NCBI GenBank assembly: GCA_900757695.1
Contig: CAAEOU010000042.1
Span: 1 to 8,703, forward strand
DNA: 8,703 bases
Source: an uncultured Oscillospiraceae bacterium
Lineage (GTDB): Bacteria; Bacillota_A; Clostridia; Oscillospirales; Oscillospiraceae
Direction: 5' to 3'
Positions 1 to 5,836 of this stretch are shown here, one piece after another (position 1 is the stretch's first letter; the number at the start of each line of letters is the position of its first letter). The translations under genes were made by a program, and so were the position numbers. The notes under the pieces were generated by a model. It saw nothing but the letters and a program-made list of their open reading frames with translations. It did no database searches and had not been told where the DNA came from.

Positions 1-451
1 TCATTTGGCCGGAACGTCGCTGCCGGTGGGTGGCAGTGGTACCCACTGCGTGCTTTCCGGCCATAGAGGGCTGCCTTCTGCGCTGTTGTTTACAGACTTG
101 GATCAGCTGGAAACGGGGGATACCTTTACTTTGTATGTGCTGGATCAAAGGCTCTCGTATCAGGTGGATCAGATTCTGGTGGTTGAGCCGGAGGATGTGT
201 CGGCACTGGCCCCGGAGGATGGAAAAGATTATGTGACTTTGGTGACCTGTACACCCTATGGGGTCAATACCCATCGGCTTTTGGTACGGGGCAGCAGAAT
301 AGAGGATACACAGGAGCCTGTGCCGGAAGTAACGAACCTTCAGGTAGCGGCAAAGGCTTTTGGCTGGAAGGGAAAGCTGCTGCTGGCCCTTCTGGGACTT
401 GGCGCTGTGTGGATCGCAGTGCATGTGCTGCGAAAGCGGCGCACCGGATAA
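1..451 (+). CDS. Class C (pilus-assembly) sortase, C-terminal part, cut by left edge
   Basis: This is the C-terminal 149 residues of a class C sortase, a membrane-bound transpeptidase that cleaves LPXTG-type sorting signals and links pilin subunits into a covalent polymer on the outer cell surface. The reading frame is open to the left edge (the first complete codon is 2-4, His), so the start and the N-terminal lid lie outside. Seen in the sequence: HLAGTSLPVGG and VLSGHRGLPSA with the catalytic His at 62-64, the TLVTCTPYG motif with the catalytic Cys at 248-250, and NTHRLLVRG with the likely catalytic Arg at 275-277. A hydrophobic segment (about 372-432) followed by RKRR forms the C-terminal membrane anchor typical of class C enzymes. 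The gene ends 19 nt before the LPQTG protein gene, so the two are probably co-transcribed. The shaft pilin substrates would be expected upstream, outside the window (inference). Confidence 0.95.
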   Translation, partial: HLAGTSLPVGGSGTHCVLSGHRGLPSALLFTDLDQLETGDTFTLYVLDQRLSYQVDQILVVEPEDVSALAPEDGKDYVTLVTCTPYGVNTHRLLVRGSRIEDTQEPVPEVTNLQVAAKAFGWKGKLLLALLGLGAVWIAVHVLRKRRTG

Positions 452-455
452 AGAA

Positions 456-461
456 AGAAGG
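456..461 (+). promoter_or_regulatory. Ribosome binding site of the LPQTG pilin gene
   Basis: AGAAGG lies just after the class C sortase stop codon. Two in-frame ATG codons follow, at 465 and 471. The first is only 3 nt from this site, while the second is 9 nt away, so 471 is the better start. The encoded signal peptide also then begins with MDRKR, a normal N-region. The reading frame is open further upstream to 360, but that part lies inside the sortase gene and codes for no plausible leader. Confidence 0.7.
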
Positions 462-470
462 CGTATGCGG

Positions 471-1442
471 ATGGACAGAAAACGGCTGGGGACGCTTTTG
501 TGCGGTGCGGTGTTCTGTGTGATGGCGGCGCTGGTGCAGCTGACTCCGGCATGGGCGGCAGAATTGGCGGATCCTGCGCAAAAGGTCAGTCTTACCATAG
601 AGGCTCAGCAGAACGGCAGGGCAGTTAGTGGGATGGGGCTGTCTTTGCGTCGTGTGGCTGAGATGGATGCGAGGGGACGGTTTGCACTGATGGGATCCTA
701 TCAATCCTCCGGTGTATCTGTAGATGGTCTCACATCATCGAGCCAGTGGAATCAGGCGGCAAAGGAGCTAAATGACTTTGCAGCGGAGGAATCTATTCCG
801 GCAGATGTTTGGACTGTGACAGAGGGTCAAGGCGTCTGCACGATAGATGGACTGGAATCCGGCCTGTATCTGGTGGCGGCGGAGACGCTGAAAACTACGG
901 AGGGGCGCTATGATGCAGCACCTTTTCTCGTTGCGCTGCCAATGCTGGAAAATGAAGCGTGGGATTATGCTCCAACTGTGATGCCGAAGATACAATTTAC
1001 GGCGGTGCCTGTATTGCCGGAGCCCAGTGCACCGGTAAGCCCGGAGCCAAGCGGACCGGTAAGCCCGGAGCCCAGTGCGCCGGTAAGTCCGGAGCCCAGC
1101 AGTCCGGTAAACCCGGAGCCCAGCAGTCCGGTAAACCCGGAGCCCAGTGCGCCGGTAAGTCCGGAGCCTAGCAGTCCGGTAAGTCCGGAACCAAGTGAGC
1201 CGGTAAGCCCGGAGCCAAGCGAGCCGGCTAGTCCGGAGCCAAGCGGGCCGGTAAGCCCGGAGCCGGAAAGCTCGGCATCGCCAAGCCCAAGCGGTCAGCC
1301 GGCGGCATCTCCCACGCCCAGCCCCGGCGCAAACGAGGGACTGCCGCAGACGGGCCAGCTGAATTGGCCGATTCCCCTACTGGCACTGTTGGGTATGCTC
1401 CTCGCTGCGGCAGGCTGCTTGCTGCGCAGACGCCATGAATAA
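471..1442 (+). CDS. LPQTG-anchored pilin-like surface protein with proline-rich repeat tail (putative basal/anchor pilin)
   Basis: A secreted, sortase-anchored protein of 323 residues. Order of parts: signal peptide about 1-30 (MDRKR, hydrophobic core, AWAA cleavage region); one SpaA-like pilin domain about 31-176; ten tandem octapeptides PEPSxPVS about 183-262; a Ser/Pro/Ala linker; LPQTG at 291-295 (bases 1341-1355); a hydrophobic segment; and an RRRHE tail. The pilin domain has an E-box-like stretch (GLYLVAAETLK, Glu about 138) and ends in APTVMPKIQ. Lys173 there sits where the YPK pilin-motif lysine falls in related pilins. One domain followed by a long proline-rich tail resembles known cell-wall-anchoring minor pilins such as streptococcal FctB. 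The role as pilus base is therefore a reasonable inference, although a tip or stand-alone surface protein is possible. It lies between two sortase genes and overlaps the second by 8 nt. The start is set by the AGAAGG site at 456-461. Confidence 0.87.
   Translation: MDRKRLGTLLCGAVFCVMAALVQLTPAWAAELADPAQKVSLTIEAQQNGRAVSGMGLSLRRVAEMDARGRFALMGSYQSSGVSVDGLTSSSQWNQAAKELNDFAAEESIPADVWTVTEGQGVCTIDGLESGLYLVAAETLKTTEGRYDAAPFLVALPMLENEAWDYAPTVMPKIQFTAVPVLPEPSAPVSPEPSGPVSPEPSAPVSPEPSSPVNPEPSSPVNPEPSAPVSPEPSSPVSPEPSEPVSPEPSEPASPEPSGPVSPEPESSASPSPSGQPAASPTPSPGANEGLPQTGQLNWPIPLLALLGMLLAAAGCLLRRRHE
1017..1256 (+). repeat. Ten tandem 24-bp units encoding PEPSxPVS
   Basis: Ten in-frame 24-base units beginning at 1017 encode PEPSxPV(S/N), with one PEPAS-type exception (PEPSEPAS in unit 9). 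A degenerate eleventh unit (PEPESSAS) follows at 1257. Residue 5 changes from unit to unit (A, G, A, S, S, A, S, E, E, G) while the rest is nearly fixed. At DNA level units 4 and 5 (1089-1112 and 1113-1136) are identical, and units 3 and 6 (1065-1088 and 1137-1160) are identical, which points to fairly recent duplication. The peptide should form an extended polyproline-II-like stalk with about one acidic residue per unit. Confidence 0.95.
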
Positions 1443-2052
1443 ACGGCTGGGGAATCTGCTACTTCTGCTGGGGGCACTGTGCATTGCTGCGGCGATATTC
1501 CTGACCATCCATAATCGACAGGAGGATCAGCAGGCTGCTGCCACCGCTGAAGCGGTGATGCCGGAGCTTGCGCAGGAGATCCGGCATCAGGCAAAGGAAT
1601 GGCAGAGTGCAGGACAGACTATTGACGGCAGCGTGGCGGAAAAGCCTGTGCCAGAATCGGATCAGGGCGTTACGGTCGATGGTGTCAGGTATCTGGGTTA
1701 TTTGGAGATCCCTGCTCTGAATATGCAGCTTCCGGTGCAGATGGATTTTAGCATGGATGCGCTGAAGCTTTCTCCCTGCCGCTATGCCGGCAGCTTTTCG
1801 GAGGAGAATCTGGTCATTGCGGCCCATAACTATTCATCATCCTTCGGTGAAATTTCCCGGCTTTCTGCGGGAGACATAGTGACGCTGGTGGATGGGCTGG
1901 GAGACCGTCATAGCTATCAGGTGGAGAAGCTTGAAACCCTCTCGCCTGCGGAGACGGAGCGTATGACAGACAGTGGATGGCCCCTGACCCTTTTTACCTG
2001 TACCTATGGGGGAGCAAGCCGGACAACGGTTCGGTGCTCAAAAACGGAATAA
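1435..2052 (+). CDS. Second sortase (class not certain; short, single N-terminal membrane anchor)
   Basis: A 205-residue sortase. An N-terminal membrane segment (about residues 7-25) is followed by a Gln/Ala-rich charged linker and a C-terminal sortase domain from about residue 85 (YLGYLEIPALNMQLPV). Catalytic residues can be seen: His131 in VIAAHNYSSSFGE, Cys189 in LFTCTYGG, and Arg196 (ASRTTVR) as the probable third member. There is no C-terminal membrane segment, unlike the class C enzyme upstream. The ATG at 1435 overlaps the stop of the LPQTG gene by 8 nt with no strong ribosome binding site, which suggests translational coupling. By position it is a candidate for the enzyme that attaches the upstream LPQTG protein, or the pilus it carries, to the cell wall. 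That role is inference, and processing of the pilin itself is an alternative. It is the last gene before the terminator. Confidence 0.93.
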   Translation: MNKRLGNLLLLLGALCIAAAIFLTIHNRQEDQQAAATAEAVMPELAQEIRHQAKEWQSAGQTIDGSVAEKPVPESDQGVTVDGVRYLGYLEIPALNMQLPVQMDFSMDALKLSPCRYAGSFSEENLVIAAHNYSSSFGEISRLSAGDIVTLVDGLGDRHSYQVEKLETLSPAETERMTDSGWPLTLFTCTYGGASRTTVRCSKTE

Positions 2053-2081
2053 ACGGGGCAATAGCGTCCTGAATCTTGCAA

Positions 2082-2119
2082 AAACGTGCAGCTTTTCGAG
2101 GCTGCACGTTTCTTTTTTT
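2082..2119 (+). terminator. Intrinsic terminator of the sortase/pilin operon
   Basis: A perfect 11-bp stem, AAACGTGCAGC (2082-2092) with GCTGCACGTTT (2101-2111), is followed by C and seven T (2113-2119). The 8-base loop can tighten by a T-G and a T-A pair to leave a TTCG tetraloop (2095-2098). It lies 29 nt after the second sortase stop and just ahead of the SUF promoter, so it insulates the two operons. Confidence 0.95.
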
Positions 2120-2125
2120 CAATCA

Positions 2126-2153
2126 CCTATTGACATAGTAGGGAAATGGGTAT
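2126..2153 (+). promoter_or_regulatory. Candidate operator for the IscR-like repressor
   Basis: The -35 box is embedded in short symmetric elements: CTAT-TGAC-ATAG (2127-2138) and CCTA-N9-TAGG (2126-2142). The spacer then carries GTAGGG and ATGGGTAT. The right part (AAATGGGTAT, 2144-2153) resembles one half of the E. coli IscR type 1 site as I recall it, but the left half does not. Position over the promoter and next to a regulator gene fits autoregulation. The exact site is a guess. Confidence 0.35.
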
Positions 2154-2158
2154 ATTAT
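2130..2158 (+). promoter_or_regulatory. Sigma-A-type promoter of the SUF operon
   Basis: A perfect -35 box TTGACA (2130-2135), a 17-base spacer, and a -10 box TATTAT (2153-2158) inside the AT-rich run TATATTATAC. Transcription would begin near 2165, giving a leader of only about 14 bases. A strong ribosome binding site GGGAGGG (2166-2172) sits 6 nt before the ATG at 2179. It is the only convincing promoter seen ahead of the six SUF genes. Confidence 0.88.
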
Positions 2159-2178
2159 ACTGAGCGGGAGGGAATACG

Positions 2179-2622
2179 ATGCTGATTTCAACGCGAGGAA
2201 GATACGCCCTTCAGGTGATGTGTGACCTGCTGGAGCATCAATCCGGCGGCTACGTTCCGCTGAAGGAGATCGCTGCACGGCAGGATATCTCTCTGAAATA
2301 TCTGGAAAGTATCACAAAAATACTGGTACGAGGGGAACTGGTGGAAGCGTCCAGCGGCCGTGGCGGCGGTTATCGTCTGCTGCGGGCGGGAGACGGGTAT
2401 ACCGTGGGGGAGATCCTTCGGTGTACCGAGGGGTCGTTGGCTCCGGTGGCCTGCGTAGAGGAGGATGTAAGCCATTGCTCCCGTCAGGATGCCTGCATGG
2501 CCTGCTCTTTGTGGGAAGGCTTGAAGGATGCCATTGACGGCTACCTGGATGGAATCACCCTTCAGGAGCTGTATCAGCGTACCAGAATGCATAGAAAGGA
2601 AACGAGTAATCATGGAAAATAA
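2179..2622 (+). CDS. iscR: Rrf2-family regulator, IscR-like (iron-sulfur sensing)
   Basis: A 147-residue Rrf2-family transcription factor that in the IscR branch carries a [2Fe-2S] cluster and represses iron-sulfur assembly genes when clusters are plentiful. The typical Rrf2 start MLISTRGRYALQ is followed by a winged helix-turn-helix (about 25-70: PLKEIAARQDISLKYLESI and the wing RGGGYRL). The cluster-binding loop has Cys92, Cys100, Cys106 and Cys109, and the end GYLDGITLQEL matches IscR. E. coli IscR uses C92, C98, C104 and H107; aligning the last two ligands through the shared LW places Cys109 at the His107 position. The gene is first in the SUF operon, and its last 11 nt overlap sufC. The start is supported by GGGAGGG 6 nt upstream. 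CymR-type Rrf2 regulators lack these cysteines, so IscR-like is preferred. The DNA target and actual cluster are inferred. Confidence 0.93.
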   Translation: MLISTRGRYALQVMCDLLEHQSGGYVPLKEIAARQDISLKYLESITKILVRGELVEASSGRGGGYRLLRAGDGYTVGEILRCTEGSLAPVACVEEDVSHCSRQDACMACSLWEGLKDAIDGYLDGITLQELYQRTRMHRKETSNHGK

Positions 2623-3367
2623 GCTGCTGCTTCAGGTGAACAACGCCTCTGTCCGTGTAGAGGACAAGGAGATCCTGCATCATGTCAATCTGTGTCTTGG
2701 GGCTGGGGAGACCCATGTGCTCATGGGCCCCAACGGCACCGGTAAGTCCACTCTGGGCTATACGCTGGCCGGTAACCCCAGATATGAGGTGACGGAGGGC
2801 ACCATCACCTTCAAGGGGAAGGATATCACCCATGAGGCCCCGGATGTCCGGGCAAGAGACGGTCTGTTCCTTTCTTTCCAGAGTCCGCTGGAGATTCCGG
2901 GCATTACCGTCAGCGCCTTTATCCGCTCCGCACTGGAGCAGCGCACAGGCAAGCGGGTTTCCCTCTGGAACTTCAAAAAGGAGCTGAAGGCGGCTATGGC
3001 TGTACTTCAGATGGACGAGAGCTATGCGGAGCGGGATCTGAATGTGGGCTTCTCCGGCGGCGAGAAGAAGAAGGCAGAAATGCTCCAGCTTCTCATGCTG
3101 AAACCGGATCTTGCAATTCTGGATGAGACGGACTCTGGACTGGACGTAGATGCGGTTCGCATTGTATCTGACGGAATTTCCCAGTTCCAGAAGCAGCACG
3201 GTGGTGCACTGCTGATCATCACCCACAGCAACCGGCTCTTGGAGCGGATCCATGTGGACAAGGCCCATGTAATGTACGGTGGCACGCTGGTGGATTCCGG
3301 AGATGCGTCTCTGGTACAGCGGATCAACGAAGAGGGCTTTGCGGCCTATGAATCCAGCAAGGGCTGA
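2612..3367 (+). CDS. sufC: SUF system ATPase SufC
   Basis: SufC is the cytosolic ABC-type ATPase of the SufBCD scaffold; its ATP hydrolysis drives the shape change needed for iron-sulfur cluster assembly. The 251-residue length is normal. Visible motifs: Walker A GPNGTGKST (39-47), Q-loop Gln90 (LSFQSP), ABC signature GFSGGEKKK (146-154), Walker B LAILDETDSGLD with Asp171 and Glu172, and the H-loop His205 (IITHSNR). The EKKK after the signature and DETDSGLD are typical of SufC rather than of transporter ATPases, and no membrane protein gene accompanies it. The chosen ATG overlaps the end of the regulator gene by 11 nt; AAGGA lies 11 nt upstream, inside that gene. The frame is open further upstream but gives no SufC-like sequence. 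It is followed after 15 nt by sufB. Confidence 0.98.
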   Translation: MENKLLLQVNNASVRVEDKEILHHVNLCLGAGETHVLMGPNGTGKSTLGYTLAGNPRYEVTEGTITFKGKDITHEAPDVRARDGLFLSFQSPLEIPGITVSAFIRSALEQRTGKRVSLWNFKKELKAAMAVLQMDESYAERDLNVGFSGGEKKKAEMLQLLMLKPDLAILDETDSGLDVDAVRIVSDGISQFQKQHGGALLIITHSNRLLERIHVDKAHVMYGGTLVDSGDASLVQRINEEGFAAYESSKG

Positions 3368-3382
3368 GAAAGGAACCGGCAT

Positions 3383-4789
3383 ATGGAAGAGAAAACCTAT
3401 GTGGATGACATTGACAGAAGCGTCTATGACATCCGGGATGAAGAGAAAGATGCCTATCGGCTGGAAGCAGGTCTGACACCTGCAATTGTTGAGCAGCTGT
3501 CTAAGGAAAAGCATGATCCGGCATGGATGGAGCAGTTCCGGCTGGAATCTCTTCAAATCTATAACGAGACTAAAATGCCCAATTGGGGGCCTCCCATTGA
3601 CGGGCTGAATATGGACAATATCGTCACCTATGTGCGTCCCAATACCAACATGAAGGCCAAGTGGTCTGAGGTGCCTCAGGACATCAAGGATACCTTTGAG
3701 CGGCTGGGCATTCCGCAGGCGGAGCAGAAGTCTTTGGCAGGCGTGGGCGCCCAGTATGATTCGGAGCTGGTTTATCACAATGTCCGGGAAGAAGTGGCGG
3801 CACAGGGCGTTGTATATACGGACATGGAAAGCGCACTGACCGGCCCCTATGCAGAGATGGTGCGGAAGCACTTTATGAAGCTGGTAAAGCCCACGGATCA
3901 TAAGTTTGCGGCCCTCCATGGGGCGGTCTGGTCCGGCGGTTCCTTCGTTTATGTACCAAAGGGCGTAAAGGTGGAGATTCCGCTACAGTCTTATTTCCGG
4001 CTCAATGCGCCCGGCGCAGGTCAGTTTGAGCACACGCTGATTATCGTGGACGAAGGAGCAGATCTTCACTTTATTGAGGGATGTTCCGCACCGAAGTACA
4101 ATGTGGCCAATCTCCATGCGGGCTGTGTAGAGCTGTTTGTTGGCAAGAACGCCCGACTGCGGTACTCCACCATCGAAAACTGGTCGAAGAATATGTATAA
4201 CCTGAACACCAAGCGCGCACTGGTGGAAGAGGGCGGACGGATCGAGTGGGTGTCCGGTTCCTTTGGCTCTCATGTTTCCTATCTGTATCCTACCAGTATT
4301 CTCAATGGTGAAGGGGCACGGATGGAGTATACCGGCATCACCTTTGCCGGCGAGACCCAGAATCTTGATACCGGTGCACGGGTGGTGCACAAGGCACCCA
4401 ATACCAGCTCTTATATGAATGCACGCTCCATTTCCAAGAGCGGCGGCATCAGTACCTTCCGCAGCTCGGTTACCATTCTGCCGGAGGCCAAGGGAAGCAA
4501 GTCCTCGGTATCCTGCCAGTCCCTGATGGTGGACGATGAGAGCCGTTCGGATACGATCCCTGCTATGGATATCCGCACCAGAGACGCCAATGTGGGCCAT
4601 GAGGCCAGAATTGGAAAGATTTCGGATGAAGCTGTATTCTATCTCATGAGCCGGGGACTCAGCGAGGAGGAGGCCAAGGCGCTGATCGTCAGCGGCTTTG
4701 CCGACAATGTATCCAAGGAGCTGCCGCTGGAGTATGCCATTGAGATGAACAACCTTATTCGGCTGGAAATGAAGGGCAGCATCGGCTGA
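3383..4789 (+). CDS. sufB: Fe-S cluster scaffold protein SufB
   Basis: SufB is the main scaffold of the SufBCD complex, receiving sulfur and building the nascent cluster in the cytosol. The 468-residue length is standard. The N-terminal helical region (to about 100) leads into the parallel beta-helix core, and the C-terminal helical part (GLSEEEAKALIVSGF, ELPLEYAIEMNNLI) ends in the family's MKGSIG. Key residues by comparison with E. coli: Cys378 (SVSCQSLM, bases 4514-4516) corresponds to the sulfur-accepting Cys405; Glu407 in VGHEARIGK corresponds to Glu434; Cys234 in IEGCSAPKY corresponds to Cys254. AAAGGA lies 8 nt before the ATG. The gene is 15 nt after sufC, and its TGA overlaps an alternative ATG of sufD. 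Nothing looks damaged or unusual. Confidence 0.98.
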   Translation: MEEKTYVDDIDRSVYDIRDEEKDAYRLEAGLTPAIVEQLSKEKHDPAWMEQFRLESLQIYNETKMPNWGPPIDGLNMDNIVTYVRPNTNMKAKWSEVPQDIKDTFERLGIPQAEQKSLAGVGAQYDSELVYHNVREEVAAQGVVYTDMESALTGPYAEMVRKHFMKLVKPTDHKFAALHGAVWSGGSFVYVPKGVKVEIPLQSYFRLNAPGAGQFEHTLIIVDEGADLHFIEGCSAPKYNVANLHAGCVELFVGKNARLRYSTIENWSKNMYNLNTKRALVEEGGRIEWVSGSFGSHVSYLYPTSILNGEGARMEYTGITFAGETQNLDTGARVVHKAPNTSSYMNARSISKSGGISTFRSSVTILPEAKGSKSSVSCQSLMVDDESRSDTIPAMDIRTRDANVGHEARIGKISDEAVFYLMSRGLSEEEAKALIVSGFADNVSKELPLEYAIEMNNLIRLEMKGSIG

Positions 4790-4796
4790 TGGAGGG

Positions 4797-4803
4797 AAAG
4801 GAG
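4797..4803 (+). promoter_or_regulatory. Ribosome binding site that decides the sufD start
   Basis: AAAGGAG lies 9 nt before the ATG at 4813. An in-frame ATG at 4789 overlaps the sufB stop (TGATG) but has only a distant AAGGG (4772-4776) ahead of it. The site at 4797-4803 would be inside the gene if 4789 were used. Both starts could function, but 4813 is favoured. Confidence 0.7.
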
Positions 4804-4812
4804 AATATAATC

Positions 4813-5835
4813 ATGGATCATACCATGCGGATCAATTCGCTTCCATCCATCACATGGAATCGAATGAATATCAATGACGTTACGGTGGATTGGCCGGAGT
4901 CATCGGCGCTTACGCCTGTTTTTTCCGGCTGCGAGGCCGTGACTGAAAAGCAGGTCTGCAATGTGCCCACCGGTGCGGGAGCAGCAGCGGATGTGGCCTT
5001 TGCTGCGCTTCCTGCCTATGTGGTGCAGGCAAAGGAGGGGGAGCATAAGGAGACCCTTATGGATCTTACCGCCGCAGCGGAGGAAAATGGTGCCGCTGTC
5101 CTGCATCTGAAGGCAGAGCGCCATGCAAAGCTGACCGTCTACACCAGAGTGCAGGGAATGGAGCACAGCCATGCAGCACTTCGGCTCCAGCTGGAAGCGG
5201 CGGAGGATGCGGAGATCCGGCTGGTGGAGCTTTTGGAGCCCGGCCAGCAGGGGCGGCTGCTCCACGATGTGGGCGGTAATGTGGCCACGAATGCCAAGGT
5301 TCAAGTACTGCATCTGTATCTGGGAAAGGGCGATATTTATTCCGGCTGCCGGATGGAACTGCTGGGAGAGGGCGCCGATTTCACCTATGAGGCGGGCTAT
5401 CTCTGCCAGAACCGGCAGGTACTGGACGTGAATCTGATTGCAAATCACATTGGAAAGAACACCACCTGTAACCTGCGGGCAGATGGCACGCTGAAGGACA
5501 GCGCCCAGAAGACCTTCCGTGGCACCATCGATTTTAAGCGGGGCTGCAAGGGCTCGGTTGGCGCAGAGCAGGAGAATGTGCTGCTGCTGGGAGAAGATGT
5601 GGTGAATAAAACCATTCCCCTGATCCTCTGTGCAGAGGAGGATGTGCAGGGCGACCACGGCGCATCCATTGGCGAGTTGGATGAGGATACCCTGTTCTTC
5701 TTTGGCTCCCGGGGCATTGATCCCCTGACCGCAGAGAATATCCTGACCCGTGAAAAACTTTACCGTCTGGCGGAGACCATGGGACGGGAAGACATGGCAC
5801 AGTCTGCCCGAGCTGCCATTGAGGAGGTGCTGTAA
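4813..5835 (+). CDS. sufD: Fe-S cluster assembly protein SufD
   Basis: SufD is the SufB paralogue that pairs with it in the SufBC2D scaffold and is needed for iron entry. The 340-residue form is short compared with E. coli SufD (about 420), with a reduced N-terminal region, as is common in Clostridia-type SufD proteins. The beta-helix core and the conserved ending are clear: KTFRGTIDF, then VQGDHGASIGELDEDTLFFFGSRGID. His282 in GDHGAS corresponds to E. coli His360, the residue linked to cluster assembly. The cysteine two places before it in E. coli (Cys358) is Gly here. Start 4813 is chosen for its ribosome binding site; starting at 4789 would add eight residues. The gene lies 23 nt after sufB and one base before sufS, consistent with coupled translation. 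SufD rather than a second SufB is supported by the missing SufB sulfur-acceptor cysteine context. Confidence 0.95.
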   Translation: MDHTMRINSLPSITWNRMNINDVTVDWPESSALTPVFSGCEAVTEKQVCNVPTGAGAAADVAFAALPAYVVQAKEGEHKETLMDLTAAAEENGAAVLHLKAERHAKLTVYTRVQGMEHSHAALRLQLEAAEDAEIRLVELLEPGQQGRLLHDVGGNVATNAKVQVLHLYLGKGDIYSGCRMELLGEGADFTYEAGYLCQNRQVLDVNLIANHIGKNTTCNLRADGTLKDSAQKTFRGTIDFKRGCKGSVGAEQENVLLLGEDVVNKTIPLILCAEEDVQGDHGASIGELDEDTLFFFGSRGIDPLTAENILTREKLYRLAETMGREDMAQSARAAIEEVL

Positions 5836-5836
5836 A

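Noticed and set aside
360..470. Upstream in-frame extension of the LPQTG protein starting at 360
   Set aside because: It lies inside the class C sortase gene, would place a Cys/Arg-rich stretch before the signal peptide, and has no suitable ribosome binding site; 471 has AGAAGG at 9 nt.
959..1171. Short plus-strand frame rich in GKPGAQ repeats
   Set aside because: It is a frameshifted reading of the 24-bp repeat region and has no start signals; the PEPSxPVS frame has the signal peptide and LPQTG.
1017..1256. Tandem repeat as a CRISPR array
   Set aside because: Units are contiguous 24-mers without spacers and lie in frame inside a surface-protein gene.
2120..2178. A riboswitch or T-box ahead of the SUF operon
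   Set aside because: The promoter leaves a leader of only about 14 bases, too short for a structured RNA element.
2555..3919. Long minus-strand open frame of 454 codons opposite iscR, sufC and sufB
   Set aside because: It is the antisense shadow of three strongly recognised genes, gives a His/Leu-rich product with no recognisable domain, and crosses two gene boundaries.
4900..5658. Minus-strand 252-codon frame opposite sufD
   Set aside because: Antisense shadow of sufD with no ribosome binding site or recognisable motif.
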